From NCBI GenBank assembly GCA_949289625.1, contig CASEPH010000360.1, positions 1 through 23,288 of the forward strand: a stretch of 23,288 nt of DNA, in the 5' to 3' direction. Of the stretch, positions 1-6,471 are shown piece after piece. Below the pieces are notes generated by a model that saw only the letters and a list, made by a program, of their open reading frames with translations, had not been told where the DNA came from and ran no database searches. The stretch comes from an uncultured Clostridia bacterium (GTDB lineage Bacteria; Bacillota_A; Clostridia; Oscillospirales; Oscillospiraceae). A program made the translations under genes and the position numbers. The first letter of the stretch is position 1. Every line of letters starts with the position of its first letter.

Positions 1-774
1 GGTTTCAGCGCCTATCATTGAGCATAACTCCGGTGGACTTTCCCCATCTGTATCCACAGCATACAAGGCCGCATTGGTATAGTCAAAGTAGTAGAGTTTC
101 CCTTCTACAAGGGCTCCGCAGTCTGGATACGGTACCCCTGCACTGCTGGGAATAATAATCTTGTGTTCATAAGCTGCCAGCACCTTGATCTCACCAGATG
201 CTAAATTCCATGCCTCGATTTGCGTATATGCACGAATACGGCTTGGATTGTAGGTCATGAGATACATCGTATCGCCCTCCTGTGCCAGGAGACAGGCGAA
301 CTGTTGATCTTCACCAAGCCGAAGATCCTCTGAAAACTGCAGCGTCTCCAGATCGACACAGTTTATGGTGGACGCTGTCTCTGTATCGTAAATACCGCAT
401 CGAATCAACGCATAATGCTCTGTGACACCAAGCAGCATCCCGTCCCGCACCGCGCAAAGAGGTGTTTCATCACCTTGTTTGTCCATTCGATACAATATGC
501 CATCCCGCAGATAATAGAGCCTGGAAAGGCTGGGATCTGCCACCCAGTCCACATGTTCCGGGCCGCGAAGATACATTTCCCGCTCCCCTGTCTCCCAATC
601 CAGTCGATAGATGATGCCGCTGTCTTCCACCAGATAGCAGTCATCCTCCTGTATTTCAACCATTGAAATACCCGCTCCGCTTTGCATTTGATAGTCCCCT
701 ATTTTCTGCGTTTCCCCTTGGCAACCACACAGCAGCAACCATAGGGTTGCCAGTAGCAAGCTTCGCAGCTTCAC
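1..774 (-). CDS. Putative lipoprotein, beta-propeller-like (3' end outside window)
   Basis: A GTG-started frame of 258 codons stays open to the left edge, so the C-terminus is missing. A GGAGGAGG ribosome binding site lies about 7 bases upstream of the GTG. The N-terminus is a short signal peptide (KLR, then a Leu-rich core) ending in the lipobox L-C-G-C, with the lipidated Cys at residue 18. The rest is rich in Tyr, Trp, Gly and Asp, with repeating segments of the kind 'LYYLRDGILYRMD' and 'KLYYFDYTNAALYAVD'. These resemble blades of DUF5050/PQQ-like propellers; that family link is inference. It begins 28 bases after the stop of the MerR-type regulator, so the two probably share a transcript. 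It would sit on the outer face of the membrane and could be the extracytoplasmic partner of the regulator. No enzymatic motif was recognised. Confidence 0.8.
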   Translation of the reverse strand, partial: MKLRSLLLATLWLLLCGCQGETQKIGDYQMQSGAGISMVEIQEDDCYLVEDSGIIYRLDWETGEREMYLRGPEHVDWVADPSLSRLYYLRDGILYRMDKQGDETPLCAVRDGMLLGVTEHYALIRCGIYDTETASTINCVDLETLQFSEDLRLGEDQQFACLLAQEGDTMYLMTYNPSRIRAYTQIEAWNLASGEIKVLAAYEHKIIIPSSAGVPYPDCGALVEGKLYYFDYTNAALYAVDTDGESPPELCSMIGAET

Positions 775-802
775 TGCGATCCTCCTCCCCTCAACAACAG
801 GG

Positions 803-1651
803 TTACTTTCTGCATCCACGCAGCCACTGCCGCTGCTTGATCCAAATCTGGACCCCTGAAATTGCCAGTCGCAGCAGCAACGTTCCCACAAAAGTCCACA
901 GTGCCCTTCTTGTAATATTGGACTGCATCACCAGGCTCCAGTAGAACTGCCCGCGGGAAGCCTGGAACAAGAACACCAGCAACGCCAACACCATGACGGC
1001 CGAGCAGATGCCCTTAAATAGCCGTAGGGGTGTCGAGTCCCTGTGTTGTGTTTTCACCACTCCATCTCTGGAGCCCTCCAGCGATGCCTGGGTAGCCTGG
1101 AGCTGATTGAGCTGGTTCAGGGACTTGTACCCAAGTGCCGAGGCCGTCATTTGGGTAAATACGTGCCGGTCCGGTACCATCTCATCCAGATTTGTCTGCC
1201 ACTGCACATGGGGCGGTAGTTCCTCCGTCTCATCGAGGTGACGAAACCTGGGCATACGGTCTGTTTTAGGCAGCGGCATCTCATCCACAGCGATGGCAAT
1301 CTCAGAAGCCAACTTGGATACCGAATCAATGTCCTCTGGGTCCAGCTGCAAAACCTTCCGGCTGAGCTTACGCACCATCTGTTCCATGGCCTGGATTCTC
1401 GCGCCATATGCACAAAACACCGCAGAAATCTGTGCTGGATCCTGCTGCATACATTGGATCTCTTCGATCGTAAACTGCGCTTTTCGCAGTGTGGCAATTT
1501 CTAAAAGCCGTTCCACATCTTCCTGGTCATACTCCCGATAGATTCTTCCGTTTTTCCACTCCCCGCGTGGGGAAATGAGCCCCTTTTCCTCATAGAACCG
1601 CACGGTTCTTTTGGTCAATCCTGTCTGCATGCATACCTCTTTGATTTTCAT
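803..1651 (-). CDS. MerR-family regulator with C-terminal membrane segment
   Basis: The product is 282 residues. Residues 1-70 form a classical MerR winged helix-turn-helix (KIKEVCMQTGLTKRTVRFYE, then EKGLISP and the Y-R-Y-D wing region). A probable coiled coil follows at about 80-105. After a polar linker, two hydrophobic helices lie at about 213-231 and 250-270, so the protein should be anchored in the membrane with its DNA-binding part in the cytoplasm. I chose the ATG at 1651 because GGGAGG lies 7 bases upstream and the HTH begins directly there. The frame is open to a TTG at 1765, but the likely transcription start is close to that point. No ligand-binding domain of the usual soluble MerR type is seen. 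The promoter upstream has a 19-bp spacer, suggesting autoregulation. The target signal is unknown. Confidence 0.88.
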   Translation of the reverse strand: MKIKEVCMQTGLTKRTVRFYEEKGLISPRGEWKNGRIYREYDQEDVERLLEIATLRKAQFTIEEIQCMQQDPAQISAVFCAYGARIQAMEQMVRKLSRKVLQLDPEDIDSVSKLASEIAIAVDEMPLPKTDRMPRFRHLDETEELPPHVQWQTNLDEMVPDRHVFTQMTASALGYKSLNQLNQLQATQASLEGSRDGVVKTQHRDSTPLRLFKGICSAVMVLALLVFLFQASRGQFYWSLVMQSNITRRALWTFVGTLLLRLAISGVQIWIKQRQWLRGCRK

Positions 1652-1769
1652 ACCAATACCTCCCTCAACTGCTGCGCCAGCATCAAGCGCTCCATGACTC
1701 CAACGTTTCTTCTGCGTGGTCCGTGGAACTGCATGGCGTACTCTTGGTTTCTCCTTGGAGTTCAATTCT

Positions 1770-1800
1770 ATGGTACAAAATAACGTAAGGGCATTGTCAA
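1770..1800 (-). promoter_or_regulatory. MerR-type promoter of the merR-like/lipoprotein operon
   Basis: On the minus strand TTGACA (1800-1795) and TACCAT (1775-1770) are separated by exactly 19 bases. This overlong spacer is the hallmark of promoters activated by DNA-twisting MerR proteins. The spacer contains CCCTTACG, similar in style to known MerR operators, though the dyad is only partial (ACAA/TTGT at its ends). Transcription would begin near 1763, leaving a leader of about 110 bases before the ATG at 1651. Confidence 0.6.
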
Positions 1801-1883
1801 GGTTTTTTGAAAAAAAGCGGTCTTTTGCAGAACGTGTTCCTCAAGCTTCTACCACACATCAACTGCGATGCCCACACATTTGT

Positions 1884-1997
1884 TCAGCTTTCCTCCAACT
1901 CCTCCCTGGCCTCTTTTTCGCTGTCAGCGGAAAACAAAAACTGTCCCCGAAAATCATACACCTCAATGTGTCCCCGTACATTCCGAAATTCATACAT
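1884..1997 (-). CDS. Small conserved-looking protein, 37 residues
   Basis: A 37-codon ORF: MYEFRNVRGHIEVYDF, then RGQFLFSADSEKEA, then REELEES and a TGA stop. AAAGGA lies 10 bases before the ATG, and a perfect TATAAT (minus strand, 2037-2032) lies about 35 bases upstream. The composition is that of a folded small protein. It has alternating hydrophobic and polar residues typical of a beta hairpin (IEVYDFRGQFLFSA), followed by an amphipathic acidic helix. It shows no membrane segment, no signal peptide and no Cys. I do not recognise the family. It is transcribed away from the HD-domain gene and towards the MerR-type gene. The function is unknown; a cytoplasmic accessory or regulatory role is possible. 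The call rests on ORF quality and signals, not on homology. Confidence 0.6.
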   Translation of the reverse strand: MYEFRNVRGHIEVYDFRGQFLFSADSEKEAREELEES

Positions 1998-2031
1998 ATT
2001 CACACAGTCCTTTCTGTTACTTTCTGGCTAC

Positions 2032-2037
2032 ATTATA
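2032..2037 (-). promoter_or_regulatory. -10 element for the 37-residue small gene
   Basis: A perfect TATAAT on the minus strand, about 35 bases before the ATG at 1997. The -35 region at normal spacing (GTTTTA, 2060-2055) is a poor match, so either an activator is needed or the promoter is weak. Confidence 0.45.
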
Positions 2038-2105
2038 AGCCATCTGAAGTCCCATAAAACGGACTGCGCTATTCTTAATTTGTGTTTAAGATCTCCAGGA
2101 ACAGA

Positions 2106-2134
2106 TTGCAGCGCCTAGTCGGCTGTGCTATAAT
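2106..2134 (+). promoter_or_regulatory. Promoter of the HD-domain gene
   Basis: TTGCAG (2106-2111), a 17-base spacer and a perfect TATAAT (2129-2134) preceded by TGC, which makes an extended -10. The expected start is near 2141, about 27 bases before the ATG. It is divergent to the promoter of the small gene. Confidence 0.65.
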
Positions 2135-2167
2135 GAAGCAAAAGTTCAGCAAGGGACGGATGTATGC

Positions 2168-2713
2168 ATGTATAGTTTTCGGCTGCTCCGGCATCTGGAG
2201 CGCCAGCTCATTATTCTGTTGCCAAATTCGCGGCTCTGGATCAGCGACGCCGCTATTCAGCATGGCGATACCACTGTATTGCTTCATTGTATCGCCGTGG
2301 CCTATTTTGCCCTGTGGCTAGCCCGGCGGCTTCGGCTAAAATGCGACGAAAAGAGTCTGATTCGGGGCGCTCTGCTCCATGACTATTTCCTCTATGACTG
2401 GCACGTACCGGACCCTTCCCACCGGCTCCATGGCTTTCGCCATCCGGCCGTTGCTTTGGAAAACGCTCAGGCAGATCTAGAGCTCAGCAATACGGAGCAA
2501 GACATCATTCTGCACCATATGTTTCCCCTGACGCCAACGCCCCCTCGTTGCCGGGAAGCCGTTCTGGTGTGTATGGTGGACAAAGTATGCGGCCTCTATG
2601 AAACCTTTGGCCGCAACACTTATCCTGCACTGCGCCGGATGCTTCGGCGTCAGGCCAAGCCGTTTTCCCAAGTCCATTCGGTTGGAGATTGCATGCCATC
2701 CACCATTGCATAA
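2168..2713 (+). CDS. HD-domain protein (putative phosphohydrolase)
   Basis: The product is 181 residues. The metal-binding pattern of the HD superfamily can be followed: His40 in LLHCIAVAYFALWLA, His71-Asp72 in RGALLHDYFLYDWH, His92 in GFRHP, His116/117 in IILHHMFPLTP, and Asp138 in VCMVDKVC. HD proteins hydrolyse phosphate esters such as nucleotides or cyclic dinucleotides, or act on other substrates; the substrate here cannot be told. The ATG at 2168 follows AAGGGACGG at a suitable distance. It has its own promoter and a hairpin terminator, so it is a single-gene unit. It is cytoplasmic: the hydrophobic stretch 36-53 carries the first metal ligand and is not a likely membrane anchor. Confidence 0.82.
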   Translation: MYSFRLLRHLERQLIILLPNSRLWISDAAIQHGDTTVLLHCIAVAYFALWLARRLRLKCDEKSLIRGALLHDYFLYDWHVPDPSHRLHGFRHPAVALENAQADLELSNTEQDIILHHMFPLTPTPPRCREAVLVCMVDKVCGLYETFGRNTYPALRRMLRRQAKPFSQVHSVGDCMPSTIA

Positions 2714-2731
2714 TACAATTCATACACATTG

Positions 2732-2766
2732 CCCCACGATCGTGATCACGTTCGTGGGGACTTTTT
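2732..2766 (+). terminator. Intrinsic terminator of the HD-domain gene
   Basis: CCCCACGA (2732-2739) pairs with TCGTGGGG (2752-2759). The loop contains the palindrome CGTGATCACG. ACTTTTT follows. The T-tract is in plus orientation, 19 bases after the HD gene stop. Confidence 0.75.
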
Positions 2767-2776
2767 GCGAAATACG

Positions 2777-3529
2777 TTACGGCATGCGGAGCTTGGACGG
2801 CAGCCAAACTGGGAGAAACGCCGCCAGCAGAATCGACATGCAAAGTTCCGCCGCATACCCCAGGATGACGCCCCATTCCGCAGGAGCAAAGGCGCATTGT
2901 AGAGCACCGGAGGGAAACCAGGTCAGCAATCCAAAATCCGACCCCATTGCATCCATGGCGAACAGTAAAAAGCCCAGGCACAAGGGCACCTCGTACCGAC
3001 CGCAAAAGGAAGTCAATAGGAAAAACAAGGCCAGATTTCCGACGGAACACAGCAAATGTCCGCAAAAGACATGCAGGAGCCATTCCCAGCCTGTATCGCT
3101 TGCGACTGCCATCACTTCCGGCCAAAGTAGCAAAGCTTCCACGATCCAGGTAACCAGGATCATACCAGTTTGAAGCAGCAGTAAATAGAGCCCCTGAACG
3201 CCATGAACCGCCGGGATTCCATATCCAGCGGAAACCACCGGAATCAGCCGGGGACGGGAATAATCCTCACAGGTCAGAAATGCGCATAATACCGCCGGAA
3301 ACAAAAACAAATACCCCACAGTACTGAGCGGACCACAGAGTGCATAAAAAGCCGCGTTCAGTTCTGGGCCAGAGGCACTAGGTACGCCCAAGAAGCAGGG
3401 TTCCGGCTGCATTTCCAGACGGTGGCCTCGTATCAAAGCAACGGAAAAGAGCACTACAAATGCTCCAACGATCCAAAATTTTTTGTGATTCAGAAAAATA
3501 TAAAAACGATAGCGAAGCAAACACCTCAT
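2777..3529 (-). CDS. ABC transporter permease, LanE/LanG-like (second permease)
   Basis: The product is 250 residues with about six hydrophobic helices: near residues 20-37 (FWIVGAFVVLFSVALI), after PLSTVGYLFLFPAVLCAFL, GLYLLLLQTGMILVTW, the LLHVFCGHLLCSVGNL region, VPLCLGFLLFAMDAMG, and the C-terminal AELCMSILLAAFLPVW. I chose the start at 3529 because its ATG overlaps the stop of the ATPase gene in an ATGA junction, typical of translational coupling. The frame continues upstream inside the ATPase gene only as an artefact. Size and topology fit the ABC-2/LanE-LanG class of permeases, which form the membrane channel with the neighbouring ATPase and the other permease. The substrate is unknown; peptide antibiotic export or immunity is a reasonable inference. 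Confidence 0.8.
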   Translation of the reverse strand: MRCLLRYRFYIFLNHKKFWIVGAFVVLFSVALIRGHRLEMQPEPCFLGVPSASGPELNAAFYALCGPLSTVGYLFLFPAVLCAFLTCEDYSRPRLIPVVSAGYGIPAVHGVQGLYLLLLQTGMILVTWIVEALLLWPEVMAVASDTGWEWLLHVFCGHLLCSVGNLALFFLLTSFCGRYEVPLCLGFLLFAMDAMGSDFGLLTWFPSGALQCAFAPAEWGVILGYAAELCMSILLAAFLPVWLPSKLRMP

Positions 3530-4443
3530 GGCTTTTCTCCAATAACGGAAAGGAAATAGTCCTCTAAGGTACTGCCGCCAGACGTGATCTCTCCCACCGT
3601 CACATTGTTTTTGTCTAAAACCGTACAGATTTCCGCTGTGGCTATGGTACAGTCTTCCAGTATCATACGTCCGTTTTCCACGGAAATCTGCTGTTCCGGA
3701 TATGCCTGCTGCAACACCCTCTTCCCTGTTTCCGGGTCCGGCACCTCTACAGAAATGACATAGGTTCGTCGCTGTCGAAGGGTCTCCCGGTCCACAGTTT
3801 GCATCAGCTTGCCGTGGTGCAGAAAAATGTAATCCGTAGCCAGGCGGTAAAGCTGGGGCAAATTGTGACTGGACAGGAGAATCGTCACCTGCCTCTTTTG
3901 GCACTCCTCCAGCAGAATCTCATGGACCAGCTCAATGGCCTCCGGGTCCAAACCGGTCAGCGGTTCGTCCCAGATCAGCAGCTCTGGCTGTCCCAGCAGC
4001 GCGGCTGCCACTGCCACCCGCTGCCGTTGCCCGGTAGAATAGGTGGAAAGATGCTCATGCTCCGTTTGAACGGGCTGTAATCCCAGCCGTTCCAGCAGGC
4101 GCCGTGCCTCCTCCGGGTCCCGATACCCCTTAAGGCGCTGCAGGGCCAGTAAATTCTGCACCGCATTCATCCCACCGGCCAATCCGGACTCCACAAACAA
4201 AAACCCTATTTTGCGGCGTGCCAATCTGTTTTCCCGTTCCGTCTTGGCCCCAAGCAGCGAATAACTCCCCGCAGAGGGCCGCAGCAGTCCCGCCAAAATC
4301 TGAAAAAGGGTACTCTTCCCTGCGCCATTGTTGCCGATCAGGCCATAGATCCGGCCTCGTTCCAGCTGGATGGAAAACCGATCCAGTCCTGTGCAGTTTT
4401 TGTATCGCTTGGTCAGTTCCTTCGTCTCAAGTACAAGCTCCAT
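3526..4443 (-). CDS. ABC transporter ATP-binding protein, BcrA/LanF type
   Basis: The product is 305 residues. Motifs in order: Walker A GLIGNNGAGKST (34-45), a Q-loop position occupied by Glu85 in GFLFVESG, signature HLSTYSTGQRQR (131-142), Walker B LLIWDEP with D-loop GLDPEA (155-168), and H-loop SSHN (His193). A C-terminal extension of about 80 residues follows, as in BcrA/LanF-like exporter ATPases. Glu in place of the Q-loop Gln is a described feature ('E-loop') of LanF proteins of LanFEG immunity transporters. GGAGGG lies 5-10 bases before the ATG. It sits between two unlike permease genes (10-base gap upstream, ATGA overlap downstream), so the three form one transporter. Peptide-antibiotic resistance is likely but not proven. 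No bacteriocin or two-component genes are present here. Confidence 0.9.
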   Translation of the reverse strand: MELVLETKELTKRYKNCTGLDRFSIQLERGRIYGLIGNNGAGKSTLFQILAGLLRPSAGSYSLLGAKTERENRLARRKIGFLFVESGLAGGMNAVQNLLALQRLKGYRDPEEARRLLERLGLQPVQTEHEHLSTYSTGQRQRVAVAAALLGQPELLIWDEPLTGLDPEAIELVHEILLEECQKRQVTILLSSHNLPQLYRLATDYIFLHHGKLMQTVDRETLRQRRTYVISVEVPDPETGKRVLQQAYPEQQISVENGRMILEDCTIATAEICTVLDKNNVTVGEITSGGSTLEDYFLSVIGEKP

Positions 4444-4453
4444 GGTTCCCTCC

Positions 4454-5245
4454 TTATCGCAGATCGCCTCGGTATCGAAGCCATCCTGCCAGATTGGCCA
4501 GAATAGCAGATACCATCGGAAACAGCAAAAAAACTGCCAGTTCTTGAACAGGGGCCGCCAATTCAGGCTGCCACATCCACAGGCCGTCCTGCCTGTAGAG
4601 TCTTGACATCAAAACCTGTGCGCTGGTACCATCTAAAATTCCATTGGTCCCCAGGATAGAGATAAACATCAGCACGCCAAAGGAAATGCAAATGCCAACC
4701 ATTCTGTTCCTGAACAGCATAGCCACAAGCAGCGCCAAGGATGCAAATCCCACATCCCTCCAGACACGAAACAGGATACACCGGAAATAATACAAAACTG
4801 ACACGCCCTCCGCCAAATGGATTTTGGAAAACACAGCACCCAGCAGCACGATTCCCAGGGACAGCAGAAAAATAAGGCTGTAATAGCACACTGATGCCCC
4901 CATCCACATTTGGCCTCTGCCGCAGCCATAGGCCACCGGGATTCTGACCTCGGGAGAAGATGGCCGTGGCAACAGCCGTACCGCCACTGCAAACAGGCTG
5001 CAATGTCCGAAAGCTCCTACCAAACGCTGAAACTGCCACAAATTAAACCAAGCCGTAAAATCCTCTATAGTCTCAAAGGAAGTGGCATAGGCAACATTCA
5101 GCGTAGAAATGTCCATATTAAGGGCGTTTCTCCTGGTTACACCACCGGAAAGAAACATACAGCAGATCATGAGCAGGGCAATGGACAACCAGGTTCCCTT
5201 CTCTCTCACGGTACGGGAACCAAACCAACGAATTGTTTTTCCCAT
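4454..5245 (-). CDS. ABC transporter permease, LanE/LanG-like (first permease)
   Basis: The product is 263 residues from the ATG at 5245, with about six hydrophobic helices: TWLSIALLMICCMFLSG; the LVGAFGHCSLFAVAVRLL region; SLIFLLSLGIVLLGAVF; GFASLALLVAMLF; GICISFGVLMFISILG; and AVFLLFPMVSAILANLAG. The frame is open to a TTG at 5299. That TTG has no ribosome binding site before it, while a good AAAGGAG (5293-5287) lies inside the extension, so the true start is uncertain. The first gene of the exporter operon, it ends 10 bases before the ATPase start. It probably forms a heteromeric channel with the second permease. Sequence similarity between the two permeases is not obvious by eye, as is usual for LanE/LanG pairs. 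Confidence 0.78.
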   Translation of the reverse strand: MGKTIRWFGSRTVREKGTWLSIALLMICCMFLSGGVTRRNALNMDISTLNVAYATSFETIEDFTAWFNLWQFQRLVGAFGHCSLFAVAVRLLPRPSSPEVRIPVAYGCGRGQMWMGASVCYYSLIFLLSLGIVLLGAVFSKIHLAEGVSVLYYFRCILFRVWRDVGFASLALLVAMLFRNRMVGICISFGVLMFISILGTNGILDGTSAQVLMSRLYRQDGLWMWQPELAAPVQELAVFLLFPMVSAILANLAGWLRYRGDLR

Positions 5246-5328
5246 GACGAGTTTGGTACGAGAATTGCCGCAGGGGCGATCGTACGCTCCTTTCCTCAAA
5301 AAATGTCAGTAAAAGGTTCTACAAGGCA

Positions 5329-5358
5329 ATGCTACCACAAGGAAACATATATTGTCAA
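5329..5358 (-). promoter_or_regulatory. Promoter of the ABC exporter operon
   Basis: Minus strand: consensus TTGACA (5358-5353), an 18-base spacer and TAGCAT (5334-5329) preceded by TGG (extended -10). The expected start is near 5322, about 30 bases before the AAAGGAG ribosome binding site. Confidence 0.6.
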
Positions 5359-5417
5359 TTCAATAAAATATCTATATTTTTGTCCGCTTTTTGCTCATTT
5401 TAACAAAGCTCTTTGGC

Positions 5418-5468
5418 AAAAGCATCCCGCTCTGTGTGAACCTTTGTCACACAAAGCGGGATGCTTTT
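5418..5468 (-). terminator. Strong hairpin terminator after lysR (end of the opp-cyuA operon)
   Basis: A 22-base arm (5418-5439, AAAAGCATCCCGCTCTGTGT..) pairs with 5447-5468 with a single mismatch and a 7-base loop. T-runs flank both sides, so it can work in both directions. It starts 15 bases after the lysR stop and insulates the exporter promoter from the long operon. Confidence 0.85.
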
Positions 5469-5482
5469 TAAAGAAACCTGTA

Positions 5483-6421
5483 CTATTTCTCTGGCTGATT
5501 TGTCTGTTTCAGACATTCCAGAAAATACAGCAGCAAATCATTTTCGCTATTTGCCATCCAGTAAGGGTTGATAAACACCTCATGCTCCACGATTCCATCC
5601 GGCGTTTCATCCACCAACGGTATCAGCTTGACTTTTGGATTATTCTGCAGCGCACCTGTTTCGTTGACGCAGGTAATTCCAAGACCGGCTGCAACCAACA
5701 TCATCAGAGCGTCCAGCTCTGCAAAGGGGCCGGAAATCTTGTTGACATAATCCCCACTATAACCAACGACGGAGTTGACCTTCTCCGCCCGCAGGGGCGG
5801 TTCAAATTCCTCCGCAGCCAATAGCGAGTAGTGCATATCCCCAAAATAGGTTTGGATCTCCTCATTGGTAATGTGCGAGATACCGGCATTTGGATGGTCA
5901 TAGGGCACCGCCAAGCACATCCGATCCCGATACAAGCGCATAGAACAGATCCGTTCCCCATCCGGCATGGCTGTATTCAGCATAAACAAAATATCCAGGG
6001 TACCATCCCGCAGGGCCGCATAGGATTGCCGCAGAGTCAGATGACACAACTGAATCATGGCTTTCGGATATTTTTTCTTCACCATCAAAAGCGCTTCACG
6101 CATGGGATCATTGAGTTCCAGGCTATCAAGGATCCCGATACGCAGGCGGCCCAATCTGCGATTCACCGTTTCCTTAATTTCACCGCTGGATTCCAAATAG
6201 TAATCGTACAGGGCTTTGATTTTGGGATATAGTTCTCTGCCGACTGCTGTTACCTTGACCGCATTGTGATCGCGCACAAACAGCAGCGCCTGCAGTTCTT
6301 CCTCCAGTGTGCGAATTTGGCGGCTCATGGTGGGCTGAGAGATGTACAATTTTTCAGCAGCCAGCACAAAGCTGCCCATTTGAACCGCCTCAATAAAGCA
6401 CTGCATCTGAAAAACTGTCAT
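5483..6421 (-). CDS. LysR-family transcriptional regulator
   Basis: The product is 312 residues. The N-terminal winged HTH is typical: TVFQMQCFIEAVQMGSFVLA, then AEKLYISQPTMSRQIRTLEE (about residues 2-45). It is followed by a linker helix and a periplasmic-binding-protein-like effector domain (about 90-300, with DGTLDILFML and AAGLGITCVNE). AAAGGAG lies 8 bases upstream of the ATG. It is the last gene of the opp-OYE-cyuA operon and also has a promoter of its own. LysR proteins usually bind a pathway metabolite and control the neighbouring genes; the long operon itself is the obvious target. The effector is unknown. Confidence 0.92.
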   Translation of the reverse strand: MTVFQMQCFIEAVQMGSFVLAAEKLYISQPTMSRQIRTLEEELQALLFVRDHNAVKVTAVGRELYPKIKALYDYYLESSGEIKETVNRRLGRLRIGILDSLELNDPMREALLMVKKKYPKAMIQLCHLTLRQSYAALRDGTLDILFMLNTAMPDGERICSMRLYRDRMCLAVPYDHPNAGISHITNEEIQTYFGDMHYSLLAAEEFEPPLRAEKVNSVVGYSGDYVNKISGPFAELDALMMLVAAGLGITCVNETGALQNNPKVKLIPLVDETPDGIVEHEVFINPYWMANSENDLLLYFLECLKQTNQPEK

Positions 6422-6442
6422 ACACCCATCTCCTTTGCAGCC

Positions 6443-6471
6443 ATTTTAGCACACCTGATTCAGCCGATCAA
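6443..6471 (-). promoter_or_regulatory. Internal promoter for lysR
   Basis: Minus strand: TTGATC (6471-6466), a 17-base spacer and TAAAAT (6448-6443) preceded by TGC (extended -10). The -35 box overlaps the cyuA stop codon. The predicted leader is only about 15 bases. It would let the regulator be made when the operon promoter is off. Confidence 0.55.

Noticed and set aside
1807..2118. Plus-strand 103-codon frame between merR and the HD gene
   Set aside because: No ribosome binding site or promoter, odd composition, and it is antisense to the better-supported 37-residue gene.
3530..3904. 125-codon N-terminal extension of the second exporter permease
   Set aside because: It lies wholly inside the ATPase gene in another frame; the ATGA overlap at 3529 gives the natural start.
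5483..6421. LysR as a possible divergent regulator with its targets on the other side
   Set aside because: Both neighbours are on the same strand, and a strong hairpin terminator isolates the exporter operon to the left, so the upstream operon is the more likely target.
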